From assembly GCA_964619935.1 (NCBI GenBank), contig CAZUGO010000100.1:1-64000 (forward strand): 64,000 nt of DNA, in the 5' to 3' direction. The notes under the pieces were generated by a model. It saw only the letters and a list, made by a program, of their open reading frames with translations. It was not told the DNA's origin and searched no databases. Positions 7,992-16,786 of this stretch are shown here, in pieces. Position 1 is the first letter of the stretch; each line of letters starts with the position of its first letter. The DNA comes from CAZUGO01 sp964619935. GTDB lineage: Bacteria; Planctomycetota; Phycisphaerae; UBA1845; CAIVHJ01. Position numbers and translations under genes: made by a program.

Positions 7992-10598
7992 TCAAGCGAT
8001 CGCGGTATGCTCGAGCTTTCGAAAATCGTACACGTCGGCGCTGGCCTCGACCCCGATGGTGTCGCCCTCGACAAAATCGCCGGCCAGCAGCCGCCGGGCC
8101 AGCGGGTTCTCGATGTGTTGCTGGATCAGGCGTTTCAGCGGGCGGGCTCCGTACACCGGGTCGAAGCCGTCGGTGGCCAGGCGGTCGCGGGCGGCCGGCG
8201 TGACTTCCAGATCCATACCGCGCTGCCGCAGTCGGTCACGCAGCAGGTTCAGTTGGATGTCGGCGATGTGCCGCAGGTCTTCCAACTCCAGGCGGTTGAA
8301 AATCAAGATCTCGTCGATGCGATTGAGGAACTCCGGTCGAAAGCGGTGCTTCAACTGTTCGCGCACCTGCAATTCAATCTCGGCCTCCACCGCTCCCGAT
8401 TCGGCGAGTTCCTGGATGATGGTGCTGCCGATGTTGCTGGTCATGACCACCAGGGTGTTGCGGAAATCGATCTCGCGGCCGTGCCCGTCGGTCAACCGGG
8501 CATCGTCCAGCACCTGCAACAAGGTGTTGAAGACGTCCGAATGGGCCTTCTCGATCTCGTCGAACAACACCACGGAGTAGGGATTGCGGTGCACCGCTTC
8601 GGTCAGTCGTCCCCCTTCTTCGTACCCGACGTAGCCGGGCGGTGCCCCGATCAGGCGGGCGACCGAATGCGGTTCCATGAACTCGCTCATGTCCAGCCGG
8701 ATGAAGGCCTGCCGCGAATCGAACAAGAACTCGGCCAGCGCCTTGCACAACTCGGTCTTGCCCACTCCGGTCGGCCCCAAGAACAAGAAGGATCCGATCG
8801 GGCGGTTCTGATCGCCCAGCCCCGAGCGGCTGCGCCGCACCGCATCGCTCACCGCCCGGACCGCGGCGTCCTGCCCGACCACCCGGCGGCGCAAGCGCTC
8901 CTCCATGCGGAGCAGTTTCTCCTTCTCGCCCTCCAGCAGGCGGGCCACCGGGATGCCGGTCCAGGCCGCGACCACTTCGGCGATCTCGTCGACGGTGACC
9001 TCCTCGTGGACCAGGGCCCTGCCGCTGGCCGCGATCCGCTCCAACTCCGCCTCGGCAGCATCCAGTTGCTGCTGCAAGTCGCGAAGCTCCCCGTATTGAA
9101 TGCGCGCAGCGGTCTCCAGGTCGCCGCTGCGCTGGGCGTTTTCGAGGGCGGTGTGCCGGGCCGCAATGTCTTCCTTGAGGGTCTTGCTGCGTTGGATCAG
9201 GCTGCGTTCGTTCTCCCACTGCGCCGACAACCGGGTGTTGCCCTCCTGGAGGTCGGCAATCTGCCGTTCGACTTTCTCGAGGTGCTGCCGCGAGGCATCG
9301 TCCTTCTCGCGCTTGAGCGCCTCCCGCTCGATCTCCAGTTGCAGGATCTCGCGGCGGATGGAGTCCAGCTCCGCCGGCAGCGATTCATTTTCGATCCGCA
9401 GCCGGGCCGCCGATTCGTCGATCAGATCGATGGCCTTGTCCGGTAGAAAGCGGTCGGGGATGTAACGATGCGACAGCGTCGCCGCTGCCACCAGGGCGGA
9501 ATCCTGGATGCGCACCCCGTGATGGGCGTCGTATTTGGCCTTCAGGCCGCGCAGAATCGCAATGGCATCCTCGACACTGGGTTCGCCCACCTGGATGGGC
9601 TGGAAGCGGCGCGCCAAGGCGCCGTCGCTCTCGATGTGCCGGCGGTATTCGTCCAGGGTGGTGGCCCCGATGGTGTGCAGCTCACCGCGGGCCAGCGCCG
9701 GCTTCAGCAGGTTGCCGGCGTCCATGGCCCCCTCGGACCTGCCGGCGCCGACCACCGTGTGCAACTCGTCGATGAACAGGATGATCTCGCCGCTGTGCTC
9801 GCCGACCTCGCGGATCACCGCCTTGAGCCGCTCCTCGAACTCGCCGCGATACTTGGCCCCGGCGATCAGGGCCCCCATGTCCAGGGCCACAATCCGCTTG
9901 TGCTTGAGGACCTCCGGGACATCGCCGTTGACGATCCGCAGGGCCATGCCCTCGACAATGGCGGTCTTGCCGACTCCAGGTTCGCCGATGAGCACCGGGT
10001 TGTTTTTGGTCCGGCGGGCCAACACCTGCATGCACCGTCGAATTTCCATGTCGCGGCCGATCACCGGATCGATCCGCCCCCGGCGGGCCAACTCGACCAG
10101 GTCGCGCCCGTACCGCTGCAACGCCTGATAGGTGTCCTCGGGTGTGGGTGTGCTGACCCGCTGGCTGCCGCGGACCTCTTTGAGCGCCGCCAGGAGCGCC
10201 TGCGGCTGCACGCCGCAGACCCGCAGCACCTCGCGGGCGTCGCTGGCGACGCGGCTCAGCGCCAACAGCAGGTGCTCGGTGGACACGTACTGATCTTTCA
10301 GTTGGTCGGCTTCATGCTGGGCGGCGGTGAGCACCTCCTGCAACTGGGGATCGATGCTCTGTTGGCCGCCGCTGACGGTGGGCAGACGCTGCAACTCGCT
10401 GGACACGATCTGCCGGACCCTGGCTAGGTTCGCACCCACCTTGTCCAGAATTGGGGCCACAATGCCGCCGTCAGGTTCATGGACCATCGCCGCCAGCAGG
10501 TGCATCGGGGACACCTGGGCGTGCTGCTCCGTGGCGGCACGCTCCTGGGCCCCACTGAGTGCTTCCTGGGCCTTGATGGTCAACTTGTCCAATCGCAT
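7992..10598 (-). CDS. clpB: ATP-dependent disaggregase ClpB
   Basis: 868 residues from the ATG at 10598, which has a GGGGAG ribosome site. ClpB extracts polypeptides from aggregates together with DnaK and works as a cytoplasmic hexamer. Domains in order: Clp N-domain (about 1-145); first AAA module with Walker A GEPGVGKT (205-212) and Walker B ILFIDELH (273-280); a long coiled-coil middle domain (about 405-525) that distinguishes ClpB from ClpA and ClpC; second AAA module with Walker A GPTGVGKT (608-615) and Walker B VVLFDEIEKAH (676-686); and the C-terminal D2-small domain with GARPLKR. No ClpP-binding loop is evident. Length is normal for the family. Upstream dyads at 10699-10740 may be regulatory. 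Confidence 0.97.
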   Translation of the reverse strand: MRLDKLTIKAQEALSGAQERAATEQHAQVSPMHLLAAMVHEPDGGIVAPILDKVGANLARVRQIVSSELQRLPTVSGGQQSIDPQLQEVLTAAQHEADQLKDQYVSTEHLLLALSRVASDAREVLRVCGVQPQALLAALKEVRGSQRVSTPTPEDTYQALQRYGRDLVELARRGRIDPVIGRDMEIRRCMQVLARRTKNNPVLIGEPGVGKTAIVEGMALRIVNGDVPEVLKHKRIVALDMGALIAGAKYRGEFEERLKAVIREVGEHSGEIILFIDELHTVVGAGRSEGAMDAGNLLKPALARGELHTIGATTLDEYRRHIESDGALARRFQPIQVGEPSVEDAIAILRGLKAKYDAHHGVRIQDSALVAAATLSHRYIPDRFLPDKAIDLIDESAARLRIENESLPAELDSIRREILQLEIEREALKREKDDASRQHLEKVERQIADLQEGNTRLSAQWENERSLIQRSKTLKEDIAARHTALENAQRSGDLETAARIQYGELRDLQQQLDAAEAELERIAASGRALVHEEVTVDEIAEVVAAWTGIPVARLLEGEKEKLLRMEERLRRRVVGQDAAVRAVSDAVRRSRSGLGDQNRPIGSFLFLGPTGVGKTELCKALAEFLFDSRQAFIRLDMSEFMEPHSVARLIGAPPGYVGYEEGGRLTEAVHRNPYSVVLFDEIEKAHSDVFNTLLQVLDDARLTDGHGREIDFRNTLVVMTSNIGSTIIQELAESGAVEAEIELQVREQLKHRFRPEFLNRIDEILIFNRLELEDLRHIADIQLNLLRDRLRQRGMDLEVTPAARDRLATDGFDPVYGARPLKRLIQQHIENPLARRLLAGDFVEGDTIGVEASADVYDFRKLEHTAIA

Positions 10599-10698
10599 GA
10601 ATCGCTCCCCTAATCGAACCGGCGCTCGCTGCCCAACCACTAGGCGGTGCGGAACTCACAGGCAGACCCAGGTCCACCACACACCGGTTACCCACAAT

Positions 10699-10740
10699 TG
10701 TGAGCAACGTGTTGCAAACAGCATGCCGATTCATTGAATC
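10699..10740. promoter_or_regulatory. Cluster of palindromes upstream of clpB (candidate operator)
   Basis: Two dyads lie within 45 bp. The first (10699-10720) has the form TGT-N2-GCAAC-GT-GTTGC-N2-ACA. The second is GATTCA-T-TGAATC (10728-10740). A shorter palindrome, CACAATTGTG, overlaps the first at 10693-10702. They sit about 100-140 bp upstream of the clpB start, next to AT-rich DNA. None matches the CIRCE element (TTAGCACTC-N9-GAGTGCTAA), so HrcA control is not indicated. Binding by another dimeric regulator is inference. Confidence 0.4.
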
Positions 10741-10809
10741 ACATAAGCTATTATCATTATATTAGTTATGACCATGAAAGCACCAGTCGGCACTGCCGTT
10801 ATGGCAGGA

Positions 10810-10837
10810 AGGCCTTCACGATGTCGGGTGAAGGCCT
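10810..10837. repeat. Perfect 10-bp hairpin
   Basis: AGGCCTTCAC (10810-10819), an 8-nt loop and GTGAAGGCCT (10828-10837). There is no T-run on either side, so it is not a classical intrinsic terminator. It may be an RNA structure or a protein site. Confidence 0.45.
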
Positions 10838-11072
10838 ACCTGCCCGGACCGTGGGGCGGGAAGCGCGGACCTGGGGCTCGACCGCAGGTTTTGCAGATCG
10901 GCAGCAAGCACTGCGCCCGCCGGGGGCCGCCCCGCTGGTGTACTGGAGCATCTCTGATAACCATAACGCGTTGCTGTGCTAGTCATTCGGGTTCATTCCG
11001 GGCTTGATGCGCCCGTTTGGCACGCGGAATGTCCTGCGGCGGCACGGGAAACCCCCATCAGGAGACAGGATA

Positions 11073-11237
11073 GTGCAGGAGCACCCATTACGCACGTCAA
11101 CCGAGGCCTGTGATCTCCCAGCGGATTGGAAGGTGATCGGCGATCGAATCGTCGAGGCGGCGGAGCAGGCTTGCGTCCTGCACCTGCTGATCGGCGTCTG
11201 CGACCCGGTAGCGTCCGTCGATCCGGAGGCTTTCTGA
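11073..11237 (+). CDS. Possible 54-residue ORF abutting flgF
   Basis: A GTG at 11073, preceded by GGAGACAGG, opens a 54-codon frame whose TGA (11235-11237) is immediately followed by the flgF ATG. The product begins VQEHPLRTSTEACDLP and has a hydrophobic stretch near VLHLLIGV. I recognise no family. The exact abutment hints at translational coupling to flgF, but flgF has its own GGAGG site. This could be chance. Confidence 0.3.
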   Translation: MQEHPLRTSTEACDLPADWKVIGDRIVEAAEQACVLHLLIGVCDPVASVDPEAF

Positions 11238-11996
11238 ATGGTTTACGGATTGTGGCTATCAGCCGCGGGCATGGCGGCCAACCAGTATCGCCAGAACGTG
11301 GCGTCGAACAACATGGCCAACATCAACACGGTGGGTTTCAAGCACGATCTCGCCGTGCTCCAGGAGCGCGCGGTTGAAGCGGCGTCACACGGCGACGGCT
11401 TGATGTACGGCCATGCGGTGCTCGATTGGCTCAGTGGGGGCACGCACGTCACCCCAACCGTTCACAGTTTCGAGCCCGGTCCCACCATGACCACGCATCG
11501 TCCCCTGGATGCCAAGATCGACGGTCCGGGGTTCTATCGCATTGCCACGCCCGCCGGGGAGCGCTACACCCGCGACGGGCGGTTTGCGCTGGATGCCGGC
11601 CGGCGTCTGGTCACGGTGGCCGGTGGTCACGCCGTGCTCAGCGATGGCGGGGGTGAGATCGTCGCCGGTCCGGGAGCGCCGCCGGAGATCGATGAAGGCG
11701 GTCGCGTGCGTCAGGGCGAGACCGTTCTGGCAACCCTCGGGTTGGTCGAGTTTAACGATCGCTCGCTGTTGCGTAAGCAGGGCGGCAATCTGTTCCTGGC
11801 CACCGCCGGGGCCGCCGCGGCGCCCGCGCGGGACAGCCGGATCACGCCGCGGGCCCTGGAGGCCTCGAACATTGATCCGGTGGACGGTCTGGTGGACATG
11901 ATCGAAGCGTCGCGCGGGTTCGAAATCAATGCCAACCTGGTCAGCCTGCAGGACGCCATGATCGGTCGGGCTGTGAATGAGATCGCCAGGTTCTAA
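11238..11996 (+). CDS. flgF: Flagellar proximal rod protein FlgF
   Basis: 252 residues. A GGAGG site lies 8 nt upstream. FlgF is part of the rod linking the MS ring to the hook. The N-terminal rod signature is clear (LWLSAAGMAANQYRQN, then ASNNMANINTVGFK, residues about 5-35). The middle contains the shared FlgE/F/G core, with FYRIATPAGERYTRDGRF. The C-terminus has the expected coiled helix (PVDGLVDMIEASRGFEIN). It is shorter and more divergent than FlgG immediately downstream, which argues for FlgF rather than a second FlgG. It is the first gene of a long same-strand flagellar block. Confidence 0.88.
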   Translation: MVYGLWLSAAGMAANQYRQNVASNNMANINTVGFKHDLAVLQERAVEAASHGDGLMYGHAVLDWLSGGTHVTPTVHSFEPGPTMTTHRPLDAKIDGPGFYRIATPAGERYTRDGRFALDAGRRLVTVAGGHAVLSDGGGEIVAGPGAPPEIDEGGRVRQGETVLATLGLVEFNDRSLLRKQGGNLFLATAGAAAAPARDSRITPRALEASNIDPVDGLVDMIEASRGFEINANLVSLQDAMIGRAVNEIARF

Positions 11997-12053
11997 GCTG
12001 ACCGCGGGCCGGCGGCGCCGCCGCCGCCGCGGCAGGCAGGTGAGATACGTCCT

Positions 12054-12863
12054 ATGGCCATCACCGCATTGCAGTCCGCTGCCACCGGCATGCACGCCCT
12101 GGACACCAAGCTTGACGTGCTGGCCAACAACCTGGCCAACGTCAACACCGTGGGCTTCAAACGCTCGCGCACCAATTTTGAGGACTTGCTCTATCAGGTC
12201 AAGCGCGAGCCGGGTGTGCTGAACTCCGAGTCCAAGCCGGTGCCGCACGGCATTCTGGTGGGCGTCGGCGTCCAGGTCTCGGGCACGCAGCTCAATTTTG
12301 AGCAGGGCACCATCGATGTGACCGACAACGGGCTGGACATGGCCATCCGCGGGCAGGGCTTCTTCCAGGTCCGCACGGTGCACAACGGCCAGCCGACCGT
12401 CGCCTACACCCGAGCCGGGAACTTCACGCGGAACGCCGAGGGCGACGTGGTGCTCAGCAACAGCGAAGGGTCGTCGCTGGAGCCCTCAATCACGCTGCCC
12501 GACGACGCCATCGACCCGCAGGTATCTACCGATGGGCAGGTGCTCTACAACATCGGCGGGGATCCGGTGCAGCAGGTCGCCGGGCAGATCCAATTGGCCA
12601 ATTTCGTGAATCCCGAGGGGCTCAAGCAGATCGGCAAGAACCTGTATCTGGAGACGGAGGCCTCGGGTCCGCCCACCACCGGCGTGCCCCAAAGTCCTGG
12701 GCTGGGTGAAATCCTGGGCGGGGCGGTGGAGGTCAGCAATGTGGAGCCGGTTCGCGAACTGATCGAGCTGATCAAGACCCAGCGGGCCTTTGAGCTGAAT
12801 TCGCAGTCGATTCAAAGCGCCGATGAATCGTTGCAGGTGGTCAGCAACCTGAGGCGGTTCTAG
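12054..12863 (+). CDS. flgG: Flagellar distal rod protein FlgG
   Basis: 269 residues, the usual FlgG length. It forms the distal rod that passes through the P and L rings. The N-terminal signature includes ALQSAATGMHALDTKLD and LANNLANVNTVGFKRSR. The centre contains LDMAIRGQGFFQV and YTRAGNF. The C-terminus reads VEPVRELIELIKTQRAFELN, which forms the inner helical tube in FlgG proteins. The substrate-specific DLLYQVKREPG stretch follows the N-helix as in FlgG. It lies between flgF and the flgA chaperone gene. Confidence 0.95.
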   Translation: MAITALQSAATGMHALDTKLDVLANNLANVNTVGFKRSRTNFEDLLYQVKREPGVLNSESKPVPHGILVGVGVQVSGTQLNFEQGTIDVTDNGLDMAIRGQGFFQVRTVHNGQPTVAYTRAGNFTRNAEGDVVLSNSEGSSLEPSITLPDDAIDPQVSTDGQVLYNIGGDPVQQVAGQIQLANFVNPEGLKQIGKNLYLETEASGPPTTGVPQSPGLGEILGGAVEVSNVEPVRELIELIKTQRAFELNSQSIQSADESLQVVSNLRRF

Positions 12864-12900
12864 TCGGCGGATCTTCGGCAGCACGGAACTTCGATCAAGG

Positions 12901-13998
12901 ATGACGCGCATGGATCGCACGGATCGCGACACGCACAGAATGGCCGTCGATCGCCCGGTGTGCTGGGCGGCGGTGCTGCGGTGGGCTTGCGGTGTGCTGC
13001 TGTGCGGCGGCGCCGCGGTGGACGGCGGGACCGTTCGCCTGGTGCCGGCTGCCCGGGTGCAGCAGCGTGAAGTGCACCTCGGCGACGTGGCCACCATCGA
13101 GGGCTTCGATAGCGCCGGCCAGGAGCGTTTGGAAGGCGTCTTGTTGTCCGCGGCCCCGCCGTTGGGCGAGCCGTTGCAACTCACCGCCGACCAGGTCCGC
13201 GAGCGGTTGCGAGAAACCGGCGTCAACATGGCGTTCGTGCTGCTCAAGGGCGCCAGTGTGTGTGTGGTGCATCGCCAGGATCGCGGCGGGTCCGGCGCGG
13301 TCCGAGCTGCGGCGGATGGCGATGGTCCGCGACCCACTCTGGGCGACTGCGTCCGGCAGGCGATCACCGCCCGGCTGGCGGACTACGGCGGCGAATTGCT
13401 CCTGGACATCGATCCGCGATTTCAGGATCTGCTGGAACTGTCCGAGCCCCGGCACACCTTCCAGATCCGCTTTCGAAGCGACCGCCGACTGGGCCCGCTC
13501 GATCTGCAACTGGCGATCTGCCCGGCAGGCCAAGACTGCCGCACGCAGCGCCTGGTGGTGCAGGCTTCCCTGCGGAAAGCGGTGGTCGTGGCCTCAACCA
13601 ACCTGCAGCGCGGCACGGTCATCGGCGCGGACGATGTCACCTTGGAACCGCGGGTGTTCAACCGGCTGGGGCAGATCGGCGTGTCGGACCCGGCGGCGGT
13701 CATCGGGCAGGAGGCCCGGCGGGCGATGCACCTCGGCGACATGATCACCAGCGGCGATCTCAAGTCGCGGGTGCTGGTGCGCAGCAACGAGTTGGTTCGC
13801 GTGCGGTCGATGGGCGACGGCATGGTGCTGCAGAATGCGGCCCGGGCGTTGGACTGCGGCGGACTCGGCGATGTCATCGAGGTCAAGAACGACGATTCAA
13901 ACGACGCGTTCTGGGTTCGGATCACGGGCTTGCGCCAGGCGCAGGCCTTGACCGGCAGCGCTGCGCTCGCCGGCGGTGAATCGGGAGAAACGCCATGA
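12901..13998 (+). CDS. flgA: Flagellar P-ring assembly chaperone FlgA
   Basis: 365 residues if started at the first ATG; a second ATG is at 12910. FlgA is the periplasmic chaperone for assembly of FlgI into the P ring. A hydrophobic stretch near residues 20-42 is the signal or anchor. The C-terminal 140 residues form the SAF/ChapFlgA domain: KAVVVASTNLQRGTVI, ADDVTLEP, IGQEARRAMHLGDMI, then VLVRSNELVRV. It is longer than the roughly 220 residues of enterobacterial FlgA because of an extended N-terminal half. The TGA overlaps the ATG of flgH, which indicates translational coupling. Confidence 0.9.
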   Translation: MTRMDRTDRDTHRMAVDRPVCWAAVLRWACGVLLCGGAAVDGGTVRLVPAARVQQREVHLGDVATIEGFDSAGQERLEGVLLSAAPPLGEPLQLTADQVRERLRETGVNMAFVLLKGASVCVVHRQDRGGSGAVRAAADGDGPRPTLGDCVRQAITARLADYGGELLLDIDPRFQDLLELSEPRHTFQIRFRSDRRLGPLDLQLAICPAGQDCRTQRLVVQASLRKAVVVASTNLQRGTVIGADDVTLEPRVFNRLGQIGVSDPAAVIGQEARRAMHLGDMITSGDLKSRVLVRSNELVRVRSMGDGMVLQNAARALDCGGLGDVIEVKNDDSNDAFWVRITGLRQAQALTGSAALAGGESGETP

Positions 13999-14726
13999 AC
14001 GTGCGCTGGTTGACGCTGGCGGCCGTCCTGACCGGATGCCCGGTGGCGGCGTGGGCCCAGGAATCATCGTTGTATCTCCAGGCCCTCCGGCGGACCCCGC
14101 AGGCGCCGCCCGCCGGCAGTCCGGCGACGGCGGTGGTGGCCGATGACCTCACCGAGGGCCGGGTGCCGAATCGCGTTCTGGAGCGGACCTCGTTGTTTGC
14201 CGTCCGGACCAAGCCGGCCCACCAGTTCCGGCCGCATGACCTGGTGACCGTCATCGTGCGCGAGCAGAAGACCTACAAGGGAGACTCGCGGCTGGAGAGC
14301 GAAACGGATTTTGAGTTCAGGACCGACATCGCGGAGTTCTTCAAGGTGATCAACGGCCATCTCGGGGCGGCCACCTTTGGGGACGGCCGGCCGAACATCG
14401 ACTTCACGATGGAGCGGCAGTTGGACGGCGAGGGTCGAGCCAATCGCAGCGACCTGTTGAGCTTTCGGATCGCGGCGGAAGTCATCGACATCAAACCCAA
14501 CGGCTTGCTGGTGCTGTCGGCCAAGCAGCGCATCCAGAACGACGAAGAGGTGCAGTTGATGAACTTCACCGGCACCTGCCGCAGCCAGGACGTCAGCGCC
14601 GACAACACCATCCTGAGCACCCAGATATTCGATCAGAACATCCTGATCACCCACAGTGGAGCCCTGCGGGATGCCGCCAAGCGGGGCTGGTTGACGCGAC
14701 TCGTTGACCTTTTGAGTCCTTTCTAG
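13995..14726 (+). CDS. flgH: Flagellar L-ring protein FlgH
   Basis: 243 residues. FlgH forms the outer-membrane L ring. The matching core is at residues 50-240: SLFAVRTKPAHQFRPHDLVTV, VREQKTYKGDS, then NGLLVLSAKQRI and the C-terminal DNTILSTQIFDQNI. FlgH is normally a lipoprotein. An LTGC lipobox is present at Cys15, but it gives a signal of only 14 residues, so cleavage by signal peptidase I at AWA-Q near residue 21 is an alternative. It is coupled to flgA by an ATGA overlap and is followed directly by flgI. Confidence 0.92.
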   Translation: MNVRWLTLAAVLTGCPVAAWAQESSLYLQALRRTPQAPPAGSPATAVVADDLTEGRVPNRVLERTSLFAVRTKPAHQFRPHDLVTVIVREQKTYKGDSRLESETDFEFRTDIAEFFKVINGHLGAATFGDGRPNIDFTMERQLDGEGRANRSDLLSFRIAAEVIDIKPNGLLVLSAKQRIQNDEEVQLMNFTGTCRSQDVSADNTILSTQIFDQNILITHSGALRDAAKRGWLTRLVDLLSPF

Positions 14727-14737
14727 TGAGGCCGTTC

Positions 14738-15883
14738 ATGCAGCGCATCTGGATCATCCTCTTGGCGATCGGCGTGTGTCTGAGATGCAGCGCCTCCGCT
14801 GATGCCCAGGTCAACGCCCGCATCGCCGACGTCACCAAGTTCAAAGGACCGCGGGTCAACCGCCTGCAGGCGGTCGGGCTGGTGGCGGGGCTGCAAGGCA
14901 CCGGCGACGGCGACGACTACAAGCTGGAGATCCAGGCCCTGGCCCGGCTGCTCGATCACTACGCCGCCCCCAGCAGCGGCCTCGACGATTTCAAGAACAC
15001 CAAGAACGTGGCCCTGGTGATGCTCATGGCCGAGTTGCCCGAAGGAGGCGTTCGCGAAGGCGATCGGCTGGATGTACAGGTGTCGGCCATCGGCCGCTGC
15101 AGCAGCCTGGAGGGCGGCCGGCTGCTGTCCGCCCCCATGCAGCATCATTCGCTGCAGGATCCTTCAATCATGGGTTATGCCATGGGGCCGCTCCACCTGG
15201 TCGATCCCGCCAGCAACGCCGTCAACGCCGTGGTACACGACGGGCTGGTGCTGGAGCGCGACGTCATGGTGTCGTACGTCGGCGGCGGCTTCCGGTTGCG
15301 CGAGGATTTTCCGGGATACGCCCATTGGCTGAAGGACGACCAGCGGTACGTGACCCTGGTCATTGACGAGTCGCACGATGGGTTCGGCATGGCGTCGTCC
15401 ATCGCCCAGGCCATCCAGCAGGATCTCGGTGAGGCCTACGGCGACACGACGCTGGCGATGCCCATGGGCATGAAGAACGTCGTGATCCGCGTTCCCGAGG
15501 CCTATCGCGAGGATCCGGTGCCATTCCTGTACGAAGTGGAGAAGTTGACCTTCTTGCTGCCCGAAAAGGGCGCCCAGATCGTGATCAATCGCTCCAAGCA
15601 ATTGATTGCCATCGACGGCGAGGTTCGGATTTCGCCGGTGATCTTCTCGGTGGGCGGGCTGACCATCAACATCTTTCGCAACCCCGACGGCAGCGTGCAG
15701 CCGCCCGCGCTGGAGGAGCAACACTTCGTGGGCCTGGACCCCGCGCTCCAGGGCGGCCCGACCTTGAGCCGGTTGCTCGAACAGCTCAACGGCATCAAGG
15801 TGCCGATCAAGGATCGCATCGCGGTCATCGAAGCCTTGCACGGAATGGGCAGTATTCATGCGGAAATCGTTTACACCGATTGA
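14738..15883 (+). CDS. flgI: Flagellar P-ring protein FlgI
   Basis: 381 residues from the ATG at 14738, chosen because it has a GAGG site 7 nt upstream. A GTG at 14726 overlapping the flgH stop is also in frame. FlgI assembles the periplasmic P ring around the rod. A signal peptide ends near SADAQ. The mature N-terminus shows the family signature RIADVTKFKGPRVNRLQAVG, followed by GLVAGLQGTGDGD. Further on are VALVMLMAELPE, VQVSAIGRCSSLEGG and the C-terminal DRIAVIEALHGMG. The length matches the family. Confidence 0.95.
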   Translation: MQRIWIILLAIGVCLRCSASADAQVNARIADVTKFKGPRVNRLQAVGLVAGLQGTGDGDDYKLEIQALARLLDHYAAPSSGLDDFKNTKNVALVMLMAELPEGGVREGDRLDVQVSAIGRCSSLEGGRLLSAPMQHHSLQDPSIMGYAMGPLHLVDPASNAVNAVVHDGLVLERDVMVSYVGGGFRLREDFPGYAHWLKDDQRYVTLVIDESHDGFGMASSIAQAIQQDLGEAYGDTTLAMPMGMKNVVIRVPEAYREDPVPFLYEVEKLTFLLPEKGAQIVINRSKQLIAIDGEVRISPVIFSVGGLTINIFRNPDGSVQPPALEEQHFVGLDPALQGGPTLSRLLEQLNGIKVPIKDRIAVIEALHGMGSIHAEIVYTD

Positions 15884-15896
15884 TGAGGACCGATTC

Positions 15897-16235
15897 ATGA
15901 ACGGGATCACGCCAACCCTGCCGCCGCCGGCCGCTGCATCCGGGCTCGGGGTCCGCGACCAGCGGCTGCACGATCTGCGGGAATCGTCGGAACAATTGGT
16001 GGCCAGCGCCTTTGTCCAGACCCTGCTGGACGCTTCCCAGCACAGCCGGCTCAAGGGTGCAGTCGGCCACGGTGGCCGCGGCGAGGAAGTGTTTGCCGAG
16101 CAGATGAACATCATTCTGGCCGAGCGGATCGCCGCATCACCGCGCCTGGGCGTGGCGGAGGCGGTGTATGAGCGGCTCGCCCAGCGCTACCTGGGTCTCG
16201 GCGGGTCGCGGCCGCAGGCAGGAGTTGTGGGCTGA
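15897..16235 (+). CDS. flgJ: Rod-binding protein, FlgJ N-terminal domain only
   Basis: 112 residues from the ATG at 15897, preceded by GAGGA; the longer frame from 15858 overlaps flgI. FlgJ caps or scaffolds rod assembly in the periplasm. The rod-binding core is visible: EQLVASAFVQTLLDAS, then GRGEEVFAEQMNIILAERIA. The C-terminal peptidoglycan hydrolase domain of enterobacterial FlgJ is absent, as in many bacteria, so a separate enzyme must open the wall. Its TGA overlaps the flgN ATG. Confidence 0.82.
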   Translation: MNGITPTLPPPAAASGLGVRDQRLHDLRESSEQLVASAFVQTLLDASQHSRLKGAVGHGGRGEEVFAEQMNIILAERIAASPRLGVAEAVYERLAQRYLGLGGSRPQAGVVG

Positions 16236-16771
16236 TGGCCAAGCGTCTGGTGCCGACCTCCGAATTGCAGGGTCACCTGCACGAGCTGCACGAACTGTTG
16301 CTCAGCCTGTTGGAATCGCACCACAGCCTGGTGGAAGTGTCTCAGGACAAGCTCACCGCCATGCAGCGCAGCGATGTCGCCGCCATCCATCGTTGCGTCC
16401 AGCGCGAGGGACTGCTGACCCAGCACATCCGCGGGCAGGACACCCAGCGCCGCCGGCTGATGTCGGCGATCGGTCTCGGGCTGGGGCTCAGCGAAGTCGA
16501 GGCCCGGGCGATGTCGCTCAATCAACTGGCCATCCGGCTGGATCACAAACGCAGCTTGCAGCTCCGGGCCCTGGCCCGGCGGCTCTCCGATGCCCTGGCT
16601 GAGATCTGCAAGGTCAACACCGTCGTGACGCTGTTTGCCCGCGACATGCTGGCCCACTACCGCTTCGTGTTCAATGAAATCACCAAAGGAATGACCGAGG
16701 CCCCGGTGTATGCCCGCCAGGGGCGCCGCAGTGTCGACGCCGTCGCCCAGGTGTTCGATGCCACCGGTTGA
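16235..16771 (+). CDS. flgN: FlgN-type export chaperone
   Basis: 178 residues, predicted almost entirely alpha-helical. It is probably the cytoplasmic chaperone that keeps FlgK and FlgL export-competent. Sequence identity within FlgN is low, so the call rests on size, the helical pattern (LHELHELLLSLLESHHSL, and later SLNQLAIRLDHKRSLQLRA) and the canonical position immediately before flgK and flgL. It overlaps flgJ by one base. It could be an unrelated helical protein, but the context is strong. Confidence 0.78.
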   Translation: MAKRLVPTSELQGHLHELHELLLSLLESHHSLVEVSQDKLTAMQRSDVAAIHRCVQREGLLTQHIRGQDTQRRRLMSAIGLGLGLSEVEARAMSLNQLAIRLDHKRSLQLRALARRLSDALAEICKVNTVVTLFARDMLAHYRFVFNEITKGMTEAPVYARQGRRSVDAVAQVFDATG

Positions 16772-16786
16772 ACAGGAAATCGTCAA

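Larger units (their letters stand above)
10599..11072. other. Divergent spacer between clpB and the flagellar block
   Basis: No gene that I can support. It contains the palindromes at 10699-10740, an AT-rich stretch at 10741-10775 with TATAAT-like sequence read towards clpB, and a perfect hairpin at 10810-10837. The two neighbours run in opposite directions, so both should have promoters here. I see no convincing complete -35/-10 pair. Confidence 0.3.

Noticed and set aside
10599..10740. CIRCE/HrcA element for clpB
   Set aside because: No TTAGCACTC or GAGTGCTAA half-sites are present.
10900..11010. Possible tRNA suggested by GGTTCATTCC-like sequence
   Set aside because: No acceptor or anticodon stems could be paired around it.
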